DNA from: AWTP1-13 sp036280295 | GTDB lineage: Bacteria > Pseudomonadota > Alphaproteobacteria > Rhizobiales > Hyphomicrobiaceae | Direction: 5' to 3' | Assembly: GCA_036280295.1 (NCBI GenBank) | Contig: DASURA010000148.1 | Span: forward strand, 6,500 to 70,499 | Length of the DNA: 64,000 nucleotides | Shown here: positions 8,639-16,789 of the stretch, piece by piece | Layout of the letters: every line of letters begins with the position of its first letter | Position numbering within the stretch: position 1 is the first letter of the stretch | The notes under the pieces: generated by a model | What the model saw: the letters and a program-made list of their open reading frames with translations, nothing else | Database searches by the model: none | Told to the model about the DNA's origin: nothing | Translations under genes and position numbers: made by a program

Positions 8639-9499
8639 ATGGAGACCAAGCCCAAGAATTTCCTGCTGGCGACGGACCTGACATCGAGGTCCGCTGTTGC
8701 CCTGCGACGCGCCGCGCGCCTTGCCGCTGAGGCCGATGGCGATCTCACAGTGCTGTACGTGATAGAGCGTGGCCTGCCGCCTAAGATCCTGGCCCGTCGC
8801 ACGGCCGAGGCGCGCGCGGAGATCGAGGCCGATGTCGCCGCGCTCGCGCAACCTGCCAAGGAGCGGGTCAGGGTGCAGGTGATCGAGGGTGAGCCATTTT
8901 CCGCCATCCTCGGTGAGGCGTATCGGTCCTTCGCGGAGATGATCGTTCTCGGAATGCATGACAAGCTTGGGTTTCCCGAGCTGTTCGCAGGTACGACGAC
9001 CGAGCGCGTCCTGCGATTCGCCGACCGGCCCGTGCTGCTCGTCAGCAGCGAGGAACGCGGCCCCTATGCGCGCGTCTTAGCCGCCGTCGATCGCGGCGAG
9101 AATGCAGCACAGGCTTTGGCGGCAGCGGCCGCGCTCGCGCCCAAGGCTGAGCTCCACGTTGTCCAAGCCTGGCGAAGGGTCCCTGTCGTGATATCGGGAA
9201 GAGCCCCTGCACGGGAGGCGGCGGCCGCGGAAGAGCAGAGGTTGCGTGCGTTGCTCGATGAGCACGTCGCCAAGTTCCTGGAGGATCAGCAGCCGCGTCC
9301 ATCGCCTCGCACGCTGGAACTCGTGGAAGGCGCCGCCGTGGATGTCATCCGTAACGCCGTCGAACGCCTCGGGCCCGACCTTCTCACTCTGGGGGCCAAC
9401 AGCCGCAGCGGGCTTGCGGAGAACTTCATCGGCAGCACGACCCGCGAGTTCCTCGTGCACGCGCCGTGCGACATCCTCGTCGCACATGTGCCAGGGTAA
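8639..9499 (+). CDS. Tandem-domain universal stress protein
   Basis: A 286-residue protein with two UspA domains. Domain 1 (about 1-140) starts KNFLLATDLTSRS and lacks a full nucleotide loop. Domain 2 (about 143-286) starts YARVLAAVDRGE and ends with LLTLGANSRSGLAENFIGSTTREFLVHAPCDILV, close to the ATP-binding G-x2-G-x9-G(S/T) loop. UspE-like tandem proteins accumulate in anaerobic and growth-arrested cells. The start at ATG 8639 excludes the operator, which longer in-frame starts (8579, 8585) would place inside the coding region. No Shine-Dalgarno sequence is visible before this ATG. Confidence 0.92.
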   Translation: METKPKNFLLATDLTSRSAVALRRAARLAAEADGDLTVLYVIERGLPPKILARRTAEARAEIEADVAALAQPAKERVRVQVIEGEPFSAILGEAYRSFAEMIVLGMHDKLGFPELFAGTTTERVLRFADRPVLLVSSEERGPYARVLAAVDRGENAAQALAAAAALAPKAELHVVQAWRRVPVVISGRAPAREAAAAEEQRLRALLDEHVAKFLEDQQPRPSPRTLELVEGAAVDVIRNAVERLGPDLLTLGANSRSGLAENFIGSTTREFLVHAPCDILVAHVPG

Positions 9500-9574
9500 G
9501 CGGGGGCTGCGAGCCGACCACCATTCTTGGCGCGACGGGCGACGAGCGCGGCAAGCCCCGCTCAGTGCGCAGAC

Positions 9575-10024
9575 TCATGCACGCGTGTACGAGCGATAGA
9601 CCAGGACCGGAATATCGCTCTCAGCAAGCACCTTCTGCGTCACGCCGCCCAGCATGAACCGCGACACGGGCCGATGCCCGTGAGAGGCCATGACGATGAG
9701 GTCGCAGCGGCTTCGATGTGCCGTCTCGACAATGGCCTTGTGGGGCTCCTCTTTGCGCACGGTGACGAGATTGACGACAACGCCGGCCTTGCGTGCGGTC
9801 TCTTCGACAAACGCCATGGCGGCTTTCGCGTATTCCTCGACCCGGGCGGCGAAGCCCTCGCTGATCGTCTCGGTGAGTGGCGCTGGCACAATCGCATGCA
9901 CGGGCTGAACGACGTAGACTGCGGTGACCTGCGCATTGACTGGCGCGGCAATCGAGATCGCATAGGCGACGGCCTGCTCGGAAAGCTGCGAGCCGTCGGT
10001 TGCAACCAGCATGTGCTTGAACAT
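9575..10024 (-). CDS. Single-domain universal stress protein
   Basis: A 149-residue UspA-family protein. It begins MFKHMLVATDGSQLSEQAV and carries the ATP-type loop near its end (SHGHRPVSRFMLGGVTQKVL, matching G-x2-G-x9-G-S/T), then DIPVLVYR. It is probably an ATP-binding cytosolic USP. GGAGG lies 6 nt before the ATG. A FixK-type site with one relaxed position is centred 61 bp upstream, so the expected start would leave a 20-nt leader. It is convergent with the tandem USP gene. Confidence 0.94.
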   Translation of the reverse strand: MFKHMLVATDGSQLSEQAVAYAISIAAPVNAQVTAVYVVQPVHAIVPAPLTETISEGFAARVEEYAKAAMAFVEETARKAGVVVNLVTVRKEEPHKAIVETAHRSRCDLIVMASHGHRPVSRFMLGGVTQKVLAESDIPVLVYRSYTRA

Positions 10025-10078
10025 ATCGGCCTCCTAGATGTAGCCGGGCCATCCAAATCATGCATTTCTCTGCCGGCG

Positions 10079-10092
10079 TTGATCTGGAGCAA
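10079..10092. promoter_or_regulatory. Relaxed FixK/FNR-type operator upstream of the single-domain usp gene
   Basis: TTGATCTGGAGCAA differs from TTGA-N6-TCAA only by G for T in the right half. That fits the looser FixK2-type pattern TTG(A/C)-N6-(T/G)CAA. It is centred 61 bp before the usp ATG. Confidence 0.5.
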
Positions 10093-10170
10093 CCGGCTGA
10101 AAAGATTGATCCGGTCCGCTCGCAGTTGGTGGCTGGCGCAGGGGACCTTAGGTGCCGCCAGTCGCCCACT

Positions 10171-10390
10171 AGGCTAGCAGGCCGTTGAAATAGTGGCTGC
10201 AGCGCAATCATATTCTACCGTGACGGGCGCTGGAGGGCGAGGCGGACGCGGGCTCCTCGCCGTCATGCGGCAGCGGCGATCAGCTTGGGCCGCCGCACGA
10301 GGTCGTAGGCGGCCATGATGAAGGTGAAGGCGAAGCCCTGACGGGCGAGGCCCTTGAGCTTGTGCACGATGCCGCAGCCGACCCGCGCCG
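10171..10390 (-). mobile_element. Insertion-sequence relic (transposase C-terminus plus one end)
   Basis: On the minus strand about 40 codons read VHKLKGLARQGFAFTFIMAA then YDLVRRPKLIAAAA and a stop. This is the usual C-terminus of an IS5/IS1182-type DDE transposase. About 90 bp further on, TTTCAACGGCCTGCTAG at 10173-10189 resembles the terminal repeat of such elements. Everything upstream in the transposase, including the catalytic residues, is missing. The relic lies between the usp operator and the PRTase gene. Confidence 0.6.
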
Positions 10391-10432
10391 GAAGCCGCTG
10401 TGCTGCTGCTGTTCTTCACGGTGTCGCCGCTT

Positions 10433-11119
10433 CTACGGCTTTCCGCTCATCGGGTTCGCGGCAGCTTTGCTCTCGAGGGCCGCAAGGCTGCTCACCACCT
10501 CCTGATCGCTGAGCTGGCGGAAATCGAGGTAGTGGAGGCCGATCGCATAGAAGGGCTCCGGCGTTGCGAGGCAGATGAGCTGATCGACCTCCGCGCGCAA
10601 GGCCTCGACGGTATCGGCCGGAGCGACCGGCACGGCAAGAACGAGCGCCTTGGGTCCACGACGCCTGAGCGCCTTGAGCGCCGCACGCATGCTGGCGCCT
10701 GTGGCGATGCCGTCGTCGACCACAATCACGGTCCGCCCCTCCAGCGGCACCCGCGGACGATCTCCAAGATAGGCTTGGCGCCGCCGCTCGATCTCGGCGA
10801 GCTCCCGCTTCGCTTGGCTGTCGATATAGTCTCGGTCGAGGCCGGCCAGGCTGATCACGCCCTCGTTGATGACGACCTCGGGCTGGCCGCCATCGACCAC
10901 GGCGGCGGCTGCGAGCTCCGGCTGAAACGGCACGCCGATCTTGCGCACGAGCACCAGATCGAGCGGCGCCTTGAGCGCCTGTGCGATCTCGACGGCCACC
11001 GGAACGCCGCCCCTGGGAAGCGCCAGGACGACTGGGTCGACCAGATGTCTCGTTGTCAGCTCACCGGCAAGCGCACGGCCGGCAGCCTGTCGGTTCGCAA
11101 ATGCTCTCGGCGTCTTCAT
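10433..11119 (-). CDS. Phosphoribosyltransferase family protein
   Basis: A 228-residue PRTase-fold protein starting MKTPRAFANRQAAGRALAGEL. The PRPP loop is VIVVDDGIATGASM. It also has VVLALPRGGVPVAVEIAQAL near the N-terminus, typical of the large class of type I PRTases whose genes accompany dienelactone-hydrolase-like genes. The substrate is unknown. Its ATG overlaps the stop of the hydrolase gene (ATGA), so the two are translationally coupled. The operator upstream of the hydrolase probably controls both. Confidence 0.88.
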   Translation of the reverse strand: MKTPRAFANRQAAGRALAGELTTRHLVDPVVLALPRGGVPVAVEIAQALKAPLDLVLVRKIGVPFQPELAAAAVVDGGQPEVVINEGVISLAGLDRDYIDSQAKRELAEIERRRQAYLGDRPRVPLEGRTVIVVDDGIATGASMRAALKALRRRGPKALVLAVPVAPADTVEALRAEVDQLICLATPEPFYAIGLHYLDFRQLSDQEVVSSLAALESKAAANPMSGKP

Positions 11120-11775
11120 GTCTCGGCCGCCTCGAAATGGGCGTTGAACCACTGCGCGGCGAGGTCGACGACCTTGTCGAGGGTGCCCGGCTCCTCGAAC
11201 AGGTGGGTCGCGCCCGGTACGATCTCCAGCTTCTTCTCGCAGGTGAGCACGGCGAAAGCGTCGCGGTTGAGCTCGATCACGCCGTAGTCGGCGCCGCCGA
11301 CGATCAGCAGCGTCGCGGCGCGCACCTCCTTGAGCGCGTCTCCGGCAAGGTCCGGCCGCCCACCGCGCGAGACCACCGCGGCGATCTCCTGCGGCAGCTG
11401 CGCGGCCGCGGCGAGGGCCGCAGCCGCTCCGGTGCTGGCGCCGAACAGGCCGATGGGAAGGCTGGAGAGCTCGCTGTCCGCGCGCGCAAAGCGCACGGCC
11501 TCGACCATCCGCCCCGCCAGCAGGGGGATGTCGAAGACGTTGCGCCGGTCGTAGGCCTCGCGTTCGGTCAAGAGATCAAGGAGCAGCGTGCCGAGGCCCC
11601 GCATTTCCAGCTGGTGCGCCACATGCGTGTTGCGGGGGCTGAAGCGGCTTGAGCCGCTGCCGTGCGCGAAAATGACAAGGCCTTTCGCCTTGCACGGCAG
11701 GACCACGTCGCCTTCAAGGCGCTTCTGGCCAATGGCCACGCTGCGCGCCTTCAGTTCCGTGTTGCGCGTGGTCAT
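11116..11775 (-). CDS. Dienelactone hydrolase-like alpha/beta hydrolase
   Basis: A 219-residue alpha/beta hydrolase. It has LVIFAHGSGSSRFSPRNTHV near the oxyanion hole, the nucleophile motif GLFGASTGAAAA, an Asp in VGGADYGV and a C-terminal His in PGATHLFEE. It lacks a signal peptide. The substrate is unknown; hydrolase-PRTase pairs of this kind are common in stress islands. Start ATG 11775 is preceded by GGAGG at 7 nt spacing; the upstream codon at 11790 has none. The FixK-type site is centred 76 bp upstream. Confidence 0.88.
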   Translation of the reverse strand: MTTRNTELKARSVAIGQKRLEGDVVLPCKAKGLVIFAHGSGSSRFSPRNTHVAHQLEMRGLGTLLLDLLTEREAYDRRNVFDIPLLAGRMVEAVRFARADSELSSLPIGLFGASTGAAAALAAAAQLPQEIAAVVSRGGRPDLAGDALKEVRAATLLIVGGADYGVIELNRDAFAVLTCEKKLEIVPGATHLFEEPGTLDKVVDLAAQWFNAHFEAAET

Positions 11776-11843
11776 GCGACGCCTCCACACTGGCAGGTCA
11801 TGGCTGATCGGCGGATGCCTCCGCCTTCCGGCAAGTTCTGGCG

Positions 11844-11857
11844 TTGACCCAAGTCAA
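11844..11857. promoter_or_regulatory. FixK/FNR-type operator upstream of hydrolase-PRTase operon
   Basis: TTGACCCAAGTCAA is an exact TTGA-N6-TCAA palindrome. It is centred 76 bp from the hydrolase ATG on the minus strand. The gene to its right (ending at 11920) points toward it, so only the leftward operon can be its target. Confidence 0.75.
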
Positions 11858-11919
11858 ACTGGGAGCGTCCTTCGGACGCTGATCTAACGGCTGCGCTTAC
11901 GCTCTCGCGTCCCCTTCAT

Positions 11920-12228
11920 CTACCTATGGCCCTGTGCTGCCAGGAGCCGGGCGGCGCCATTGGGACGGTAGCGCTTCAGGATGCGCCTTGAGGAAATGGT
12001 GCAGGAATGCAGCAGGGTCCGCACGTGCTCGCGGTCGCACCGCGCCTGCGCCGCCCGCACGTCATCGACAATCATGTCGCGAATCTTCTCGGGCCCATGC
12101 TCCTGGTTAAGCAGGTATTCGGCGAGCGCGCAGGCGGCAGCCTCCGGCATGTGCTCGTGCTCGACGATGGCCAGCACCTCCTCCTCGCTCAAGCCGCAGA
12201 ACACGATGCAGTCTTCCAGCGTGATCAT
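11920..12228 (-). CDS. Small conserved helical protein of unknown function
   Basis: A 102-residue protein beginning MITLEDCIVFCGLSEEEVLA, with HEHMPEAAACALAEYLLNQ and GPEKIRDMIVDDVRAA. I recall similar short proteins in alphaproteobacteria but no function for them. It is predicted alpha-helical and soluble. A TTG at 12249 overlaps the polX stop (TTGA) and would add seven residues; I prefer the ATG because the recalled family begins MITLEDC. It is probably the last gene of an hsp20-polX-orf operon. Confidence 0.65.
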   Translation of the reverse strand: MITLEDCIVFCGLSEEEVLAIVEHEHMPEAAACALAEYLLNQEHGPEKIRDMIVDDVRAAQARCDREHVRTLLHSCTISSRRILKRYRPNGAARLLAAQGHR

Positions 12229-12245
12229 GGGTCTCGCGTCCCGCT

Positions 12246-13967
12246 TCAAACGCGTCTGAGGAGCTTGCGAAGCTCCGGCCAGGACCGCGTGTTCAGGATG
12301 TCGCCCGCTTCGAGCCAGCCGCGCCGCGCCTGACCGACCCCGTACTTCATGAAGCGAAGGCCGTCGGTCGAGTGCGCGTCCGTGCCGATTGCGACCTTGA
12401 CACCCATCTCCTTGGCGAGCCGGCAGACATGATCATCGACATCGAGGCGCGTGGGATGCGCGTTGAGCTCGATCGCGCAGCCGCGCTGTTTCGCGGCCTT
12501 GAGGATGCGCTCAAGATCGATCGGGTAGGCGGCGCGCTCGCCAAGCAGGCGTCCGGTGGGATGGGCAAAGATGTTGAAGTAGCGATTGTCCATGGCGCGG
12601 ATCACGCGCGCGGTCTGCTCGGTCTCGCTCAAGTCGAACTTGTAGTGGATGGCGCACACCCTGAGGTCGAGGTCGGCCAGGATGGTATCGGGCAGGTCGA
12701 GGGTGCCGTCGGCGAGGATGTCGACCTCGCAGGCCTTCAGGAGCTGGATGCCCTTGAGCCTGGCGTTGAGCTTGTCGATCGCCTTGATCTGCCTGGCCAG
12801 GCGCCGCGGGTCGAGCCCGCGGGCGACGGTGGCGTGCCGGCTGTGGTCGGTGATCGCCAGGTACTCGTAGCCCAGGGCTTGGGCCGCCTTGGCCATCTGA
12901 GCAAGCGGGCTCTTGCCATCCGACGCCGTGGTGTGGGCGTGCAGATCGCCGCGCAAGTCCTCAAGACGCACGAGCTTCGGCAGCCTGCCGATCGTCGCGG
13001 CCTCGATCTCGCCCCGATCCTCGCGCAGCTCCGGCGCAATGAAAGGCAGGGCGACCTGATCGAGGACGCTCTCCTCGGTGGCGCCGGCGATGCGCCGTGT
13101 GCCCCTGAACACGCCGTACTCGTTGATCTTGAGACCGCGGGCGACGCCAAGCTTGCGCACGGCGATGTTGTGGGCCTTCGAGCCCGTGAAGTAGTGCAGC
13201 GCCGCCCCATAGCTCTCCTCCGGCACGACCCTCAAATCGACCTGCAGGCCTGAGCGCAGCACGACGGTCGAGCGGGTGTCGCCGTGGGCGGCGACCTCGG
13301 CCACCTCGTCGTAGCCGATGAACCGCTCCATCACGTCGGAGCCCTTGCCGGCGGCAACGAGGATGTCCAGGTCGCCAACGGTCTCCTTGCGCCGCCGGTA
13401 GCTGCCGGCAATCACGGCCTGCTTTACGCCCCTGCTGCGGTTCAGGTGCTCAACCAACGGCAGGGCGAAGTCTTCCGCAGCGTCGAGACGGAACCGCTGC
13501 TGGGCCTCGCGCTTGTGCTTCAGCTCCTCACCGAGCTTGAGCTCGGCCTTGGTGCCGAAGCCGGCAATGCCGTGCAGCTTGCCACCGGCCGCGGCCTTCT
13601 TCAGGTTGGCGACGGAGCGGATTTTGAGCTTGTCGAAGAGGAGCTTGGCGCGCTTGGGACCGATGCCCGGTAAGGCGGTCAGCTCAACGAGGCCGGCCGG
13701 CGTGCGGCGCTTCACCTCCTCCAAGAGCGGCAGCCGTTTCGTCTCCACGAACTCCACGATCTTGGCGGCGAGATCCTCGCCGATGCCCGGCAGCTCGGCG
13801 AGGTCCTCGCCCTTTGCGACCATGTCGGCAATGCTGTGCGGCAGGTCGCCGATCGTGCGCGCCGCGTTGCGATAGGCGCGCACGCGGAACGGGTTGGCAC
13901 CTTCGATCTCGAGAAGATCGGCAAGGTGGTCGAAGGCGCTGGCGATCTCCGTGTTGTGGACCGGCAT
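12246..13967 (-). CDS. polX: DNA polymerase X family protein (PolX with PHP domain)
   Basis: A 573-residue bacterial PolX for gap filling in base-excision repair and end processing. Domains in order: an N-terminal HhH 8-kDa domain (residues 1-70, ELPGIGEDLAAKI), a second HhH (ALPGIGPKRAKLL, about 99-111), and the nucleotidyltransferase GSYRRRKETVGDLDI with D199 and D201. A C-terminal PHP domain begins DLHAHTTASDGKS (D341, H343, H345), which in PolX gives 3'-5' exonuclease and AP-endonuclease activity. The start ATG 13967 gives the family N-terminus (MPVHNTEIASAF) but has a weak ribosome site. It lies 51 bp after hsp20 and is probably co-transcribed with it. Confidence 0.95.
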   Translation of the reverse strand: MPVHNTEIASAFDHLADLLEIEGANPFRVRAYRNAARTIGDLPHSIADMVAKGEDLAELPGIGEDLAAKIVEFVETKRLPLLEEVKRRTPAGLVELTALPGIGPKRAKLLFDKLKIRSVANLKKAAAGGKLHGIAGFGTKAELKLGEELKHKREAQQRFRLDAAEDFALPLVEHLNRSRGVKQAVIAGSYRRRKETVGDLDILVAAGKGSDVMERFIGYDEVAEVAAHGDTRSTVVLRSGLQVDLRVVPEESYGAALHYFTGSKAHNIAVRKLGVARGLKINEYGVFRGTRRIAGATEESVLDQVALPFIAPELREDRGEIEAATIGRLPKLVRLEDLRGDLHAHTTASDGKSPLAQMAKAAQALGYEYLAITDHSRHATVARGLDPRRLARQIKAIDKLNARLKGIQLLKACEVDILADGTLDLPDTILADLDLRVCAIHYKFDLSETEQTARVIRAMDNRYFNIFAHPTGRLLGERAAYPIDLERILKAAKQRGCAIELNAHPTRLDVDDHVCRLAKEMGVKVAIGTDAHSTDGLRFMKYGVGQARRGWLEAGDILNTRSWPELRKLLRRV

Positions 13968-14018
13968 GCAATGGTTACAGGTGGCGGCGCGCACCGCCAC
14001 CTCGCCCAGCAAGTTTGC

Positions 14019-14534
14019 TCAAGCCTTCTTGATCTCGATCTTGCGCTCGGCCTTGACCGCCTCGGGCTTCTTGGCCGCGGTGATCCTCAGCACGCCCTTG
14101 TCGAAGCGCGCGTCGAGCTTGCTCTCATCGATCGTCTCGGGAAGCCTGAGGCTGCGCTCGAAAGCTCCGAAGCTGCGTTCGCAGAGGTAGTGGGTCTCGC
14201 CCTTCTCCTCGCGCTCCTGCTTCTTCTCGCCCTTGATGGTCAACAGACCACCGGAGAGCGTAATGGAGACATCCTTCTCGTCGACGCCCGGCAGCTCCGC
14301 CTCGATCATGATCGACTTGGCGTTCTCGTGGACATCGAAGTCAGGGACCACCAGCTCGGCAGCGGTGGTGCGCCGGAACGCGCTTGGCAATCGCGGCCAC
14401 TGCCTGGGCCAGTGGGGCCACTCGCGCTCGAAGTCCTCGAACACGCGGTCCATCTCATCGCGCATCGCCGCGAACAAGTCGCGCGGCCGGGATACCGCGG
14501 TCTCACTGGATTTCGCGATTTCGGTCTTGGGCAT
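14019..14534 (-). CDS. Hsp20/alpha-crystallin small heat-shock protein
   Basis: A 171-residue small heat-shock protein. A short N-terminal arm (MRDEMDRVFEDFEREWPHW) is followed by the alpha-crystallin domain, about residues 60-155: VPDFDVHENAKSIMIEAELPG, GLLTIKGEKKQ, and RSFGAFERSLRLPETID. The ending GVLRITAAKKPEA holds the conserved GVL. The C-terminal IxI-like motif is RKIEIKK. It is an ATP-independent holdase. GGGAGTAAGAACG precedes the ATG. The operator is centred 123 bp upstream, so control by low oxygen is likely. Confidence 0.96.
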   Translation of the reverse strand: MPKTEIAKSSETAVSRPRDLFAAMRDEMDRVFEDFEREWPHWPRQWPRLPSAFRRTTAAELVVPDFDVHENAKSIMIEAELPGVDEKDVSITLSGGLLTIKGEKKQEREEKGETHYLCERSFGAFERSLRLPETIDESKLDARFDKGVLRITAAKKPEAVKAERKIEIKKA

Positions 14535-14650
14535 CGTTCTTACTCCCTTCCGGCTGATAACCCGCCGCTGCCGTCTCTTTCTGCACCGGATGCATTGCTC
14601 CCGTGCGACGAGACCTCAAGGCGATCTGCTCTCGGCGGCCGCATCGAGCC

Positions 14651-14664
14651 TTGACATGGGTCAA
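14651..14664. promoter_or_regulatory. FixK/FNR-type operator upstream of hsp20-polX
   Basis: TTGACATGGGTCAA is an exact TTGA-N6-TCAA palindrome. It lies 117 bp from the hsp20 ATG; the relic of a methyltransferase ends on its other side. Confidence 0.75.
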
Positions 14665-14743
14665 TGAGCCGGAAGGCCGGTTGATGGGGGTTGCGCATGG
14701 CGCCCTAATTGTCCGTGGAAATCAAGAGCGCGATTGGCGCGAA

Positions 14744-15141
14744 CTATACGGTGCGGTCGAAAGGGCTCGGGCAGGTTTGCCACTGCAGAATTTCCCGGCA
14801 GCCAGGCAATGGCTGAAAGCCGGCGGTACCGGCCGGTAGGGCTTCATGCGCGCCGATGATGAGATAGCCGCTCGGTCTCAGCCGTGCAGCAAGATTGCGC
14901 ATGACCTGGATCTGTAGAGGAGGCTCAAAATAGGTCAGCACGAGATTGCGGCAGAGAACGAGGTCAAACGGTGGAGGTGCAGGCATTCTTGACAGGCGGC
15001 GAAGTCGTCCAGTGCGAGTCTTTCCATGCGGCGGCGAATGCGCTTGCAGACTTGGCTGCGCACCTTGCGGAAGCCGTGCCACCTGAGGCTGAGGCGCGGC
15101 AGTGCCCACTGCAGGAAGGCGACGCAGTCCGTGCTCGTCAA
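14744..15141 (-). pseudogene. CheR-type SAM methyltransferase relic with internal deletion
   Basis: The N-terminal part begins at a TTG overlapping the rtcA stop (TTGA). It matches the start of CheR-like methyltransferases in one frame: DCVAFLQWALPRL, then GFRKVRSQVCKRIRRRMERL. After about 14990 the similarity switches frame to the C-terminal catalytic part (FDLVLCRNLVLTYFEPPLQ, then LAARLRPSGYLIIGAHEALP). About 100 central residues, including the SAM-binding loop, are missing. The pairing with rtcA suggests an RNA-repair-linked methyltransferase before decay; this is inference. Confidence 0.7.
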
Positions 15142-16244
15142 GGCGGCCTCCCTTGGGCGGCGGCAGCCGCGATCCTGGGTTTGATCGAAACGAGCGCCGG
15201 GCCGCGCCCTCGTCTCTCGGTCACGACGTCGGCAATGCCGAATTGCCCGATGACCCGGGCGTTGGTTTCGAGGTGTCGCGTCACCCCTTCGCAGCTGAAT
15301 ATTGACGGCGCGCAAGCGAGTGCGAGCGGCAGGAGCGCCTGGTCGGCCAGGTGCAGATCGAGCGCAGCGCCGCTTCTGAGATGCGTCAGCAGTGCGCCAG
15401 CTGCCTCGGTGGCGACCGTCTCCGAGCTCTTGCCTCGGGCTCCAAAAGCGTTGAAGCCGGCGCTCATGTGCTCGTACTCGGCGATGAGGAAGAGGACGGC
15501 GCCGGGACTGGCGGCACTGACGTCCTCCGCTCGTATACCAATGGCCGGAGCTGAGCCCGCGAGCAGCGCCGTCGCACGGGCAACCATGCGCTGGGCAATG
15601 TGCGATGGCAGATTGGCAGTAATCGCGCGGCCCGAGACCGAGCGAAGCGGTCCTCGCGCGATGATCACCACTGGCTTGAGATGAGCGCTGGCCTGGCTCC
15701 CGAGCCCCGAGACGCGTGCTGTGATCTCGCCTTGCCCCACGGGCAGGAACCCGAACTGGGCCAATTCGACCTCAAGCGCTATGCCCATGCGCGCGAGAAA
15801 CGGACGCCAAACGTGGGCGATATAATCGTACGACGGGCTCCAGGGCACGTGGGTTCCGCCGCGGATGCAAAAGCGGCTTGCGCCGCTTGCGAACAGCGCG
15901 ACGAGCGCAACGGTCTGCAAGACAAGCGTGGCGGCGCCGGCGCTGCCCCCTTCGCGGGCTGCAGCGACATCGAAGAGGTAGTCGCCGGCTTGAGGTGGGA
16001 CCGTGGGGCGGAACGAAAGGGTTTCCGACCCGAGCGCTGCACCCGAGACCACCGCCCGGCAGAGCTCGGCTGCTGACAGCACCGCAGTCAGATGTTGCGC
16101 GGCCAGGCCGGGCTTCGGGCGCCCAGCGCGGAGGCGTTGGATTGTGAGTGGTCGCCCGGTGATTGCCGACAGCGTCAGCGCCGTTCGCAGGATCTGGCCG
16201 CCGCCTTCCCCATGCGATCCGTCGATGACAACGCTGTCACCCAT
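15138..16244 (-). CDS. rtcA: RNA 3'-terminal phosphate cyclase RtcA
   Basis: A 368-residue cyclase that converts RNA 3'-phosphate to 2',3'-cyclic phosphate through an enzyme-AMP intermediate. It opens with VIDGSHGEGGGQILRTAL and has RPKPGLAAQHL and SAHLKPVVII. The catalytic histidine is in DLHLADQ (H298). Length is slightly above the usual 340. Together with RtcB it forms a heal-and-seal pair, though rtcB lies 14 kb away on the other strand. The start ATG 16244 is 137 bp from the centre of a perfect FNR-type site shared with the divergent GYD gene. Confidence 0.94.
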   Translation of the reverse strand: MGDSVVIDGSHGEGGGQILRTALTLSAITGRPLTIQRLRAGRPKPGLAAQHLTAVLSAAELCRAVVSGAALGSETLSFRPTVPPQAGDYLFDVAAAREGGSAGAATLVLQTVALVALFASGASRFCIRGGTHVPWSPSYDYIAHVWRPFLARMGIALEVELAQFGFLPVGQGEITARVSGLGSQASAHLKPVVIIARGPLRSVSGRAITANLPSHIAQRMVARATALLAGSAPAIGIRAEDVSAASPGAVLFLIAEYEHMSAGFNAFGARGKSSETVATEAAGALLTHLRSGAALDLHLADQALLPLALACAPSIFSCEGVTRHLETNARVIGQFGIADVVTERRGRGPALVSIKPRIAAAAAQGRPP

Positions 16245-16374
16245 CCGTATGGGCTCTCCGTGCTCCTGCGATCAGTGGCCAAGGAAGGCGTGGCCGCCTG
16301 CGGCTCAGACTCAGCCCCCACTTTGCTGCAACGGGTGCTTGCTGCCCAAGTGGCTGAGGAGATTGGCTTCCGAA

Positions 16375-16388
16375 TTGATATTGATCAA
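16375..16388. promoter_or_regulatory. Consensus FNR/FixK operator between rtcA and GYD gene
   Basis: TTGATATTGATCAA matches the full FNR/Anr consensus TTGAT-N4-ATCAA. It is centred 66 bp before the GYD ATG and 137 bp before the rtcA ATG. A -41.5 placement gives a 25-nt leader for the GYD gene. Confidence 0.85.
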
Positions 16389-16447
16389 AGAACCGGAAGA
16401 TCAGGCACTCAATGCTGGCTGCTCGTAGTCTCTTCGCGGAGTCCGTC

Positions 16448-16747
16448 ATGCAGACCTTTGTCATGCTCACGCGAGTGGCGCCCGATGCGGTCAAATCTCC
16501 AAAGGCGCTGGAGGATCTCGAGCGCAAGGCCGTCGAAGCGGTCAACGCGAAGTGCCCCAAGGTCAAGTGGAAGGGCAGCTACGCCGTGATGGGGCCCCAC
16601 GACTACATCGACATCTTCGAGGCCCCGGACGTTGCCACCGCGGCGCAGGTGTCGACGCTGATTCGCACCTTCGGGCATGCCCACACGGAGATCTGGGGCG
16701 CTATGGAGTGGGCACGCTTCAAGGAGTCCGTGCGGGCCCTCGGCTGA
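16448..16747 (+). CDS. GYD domain-containing protein
   Basis: A 99-residue GYD-family protein (ferredoxin-like fold). It begins MQTFVMLTRVAPDAVKSP, holds WKGSYAVMGPHDYIDIFEAP with the GxYD-type core, and ends HAHTEIWGAMEWARFKE. Its molecular role is unknown; GYD genes recur in stress and low-oxygen clusters. CGGAG lies 8 nt before the chosen ATG; an upstream in-frame ATG at 16412 gives an unrelated leader. It is probably the first gene of a GYD-BCAM0308-BON-fpg operon. A decayed paralogue lies at 54.2 kb. Confidence 0.88.
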   Translation: MQTFVMLTRVAPDAVKSPKALEDLERKAVEAVNAKCPKVKWKGSYAVMGPHDYIDIFEAPDVATAAQVSTLIRTFGHAHTEIWGAMEWARFKESVRALG

Positions 16748-16789
16748 CCGAGGCTGCGGGCGGCTCCCGTTAGAGGAGGATCTGAGCCC

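Noticed and set aside
14226..14245. TTGATGGTCAA inside hsp20
   Set aside because: The spacer is 3 bp instead of 6, and it lies in coding sequence.
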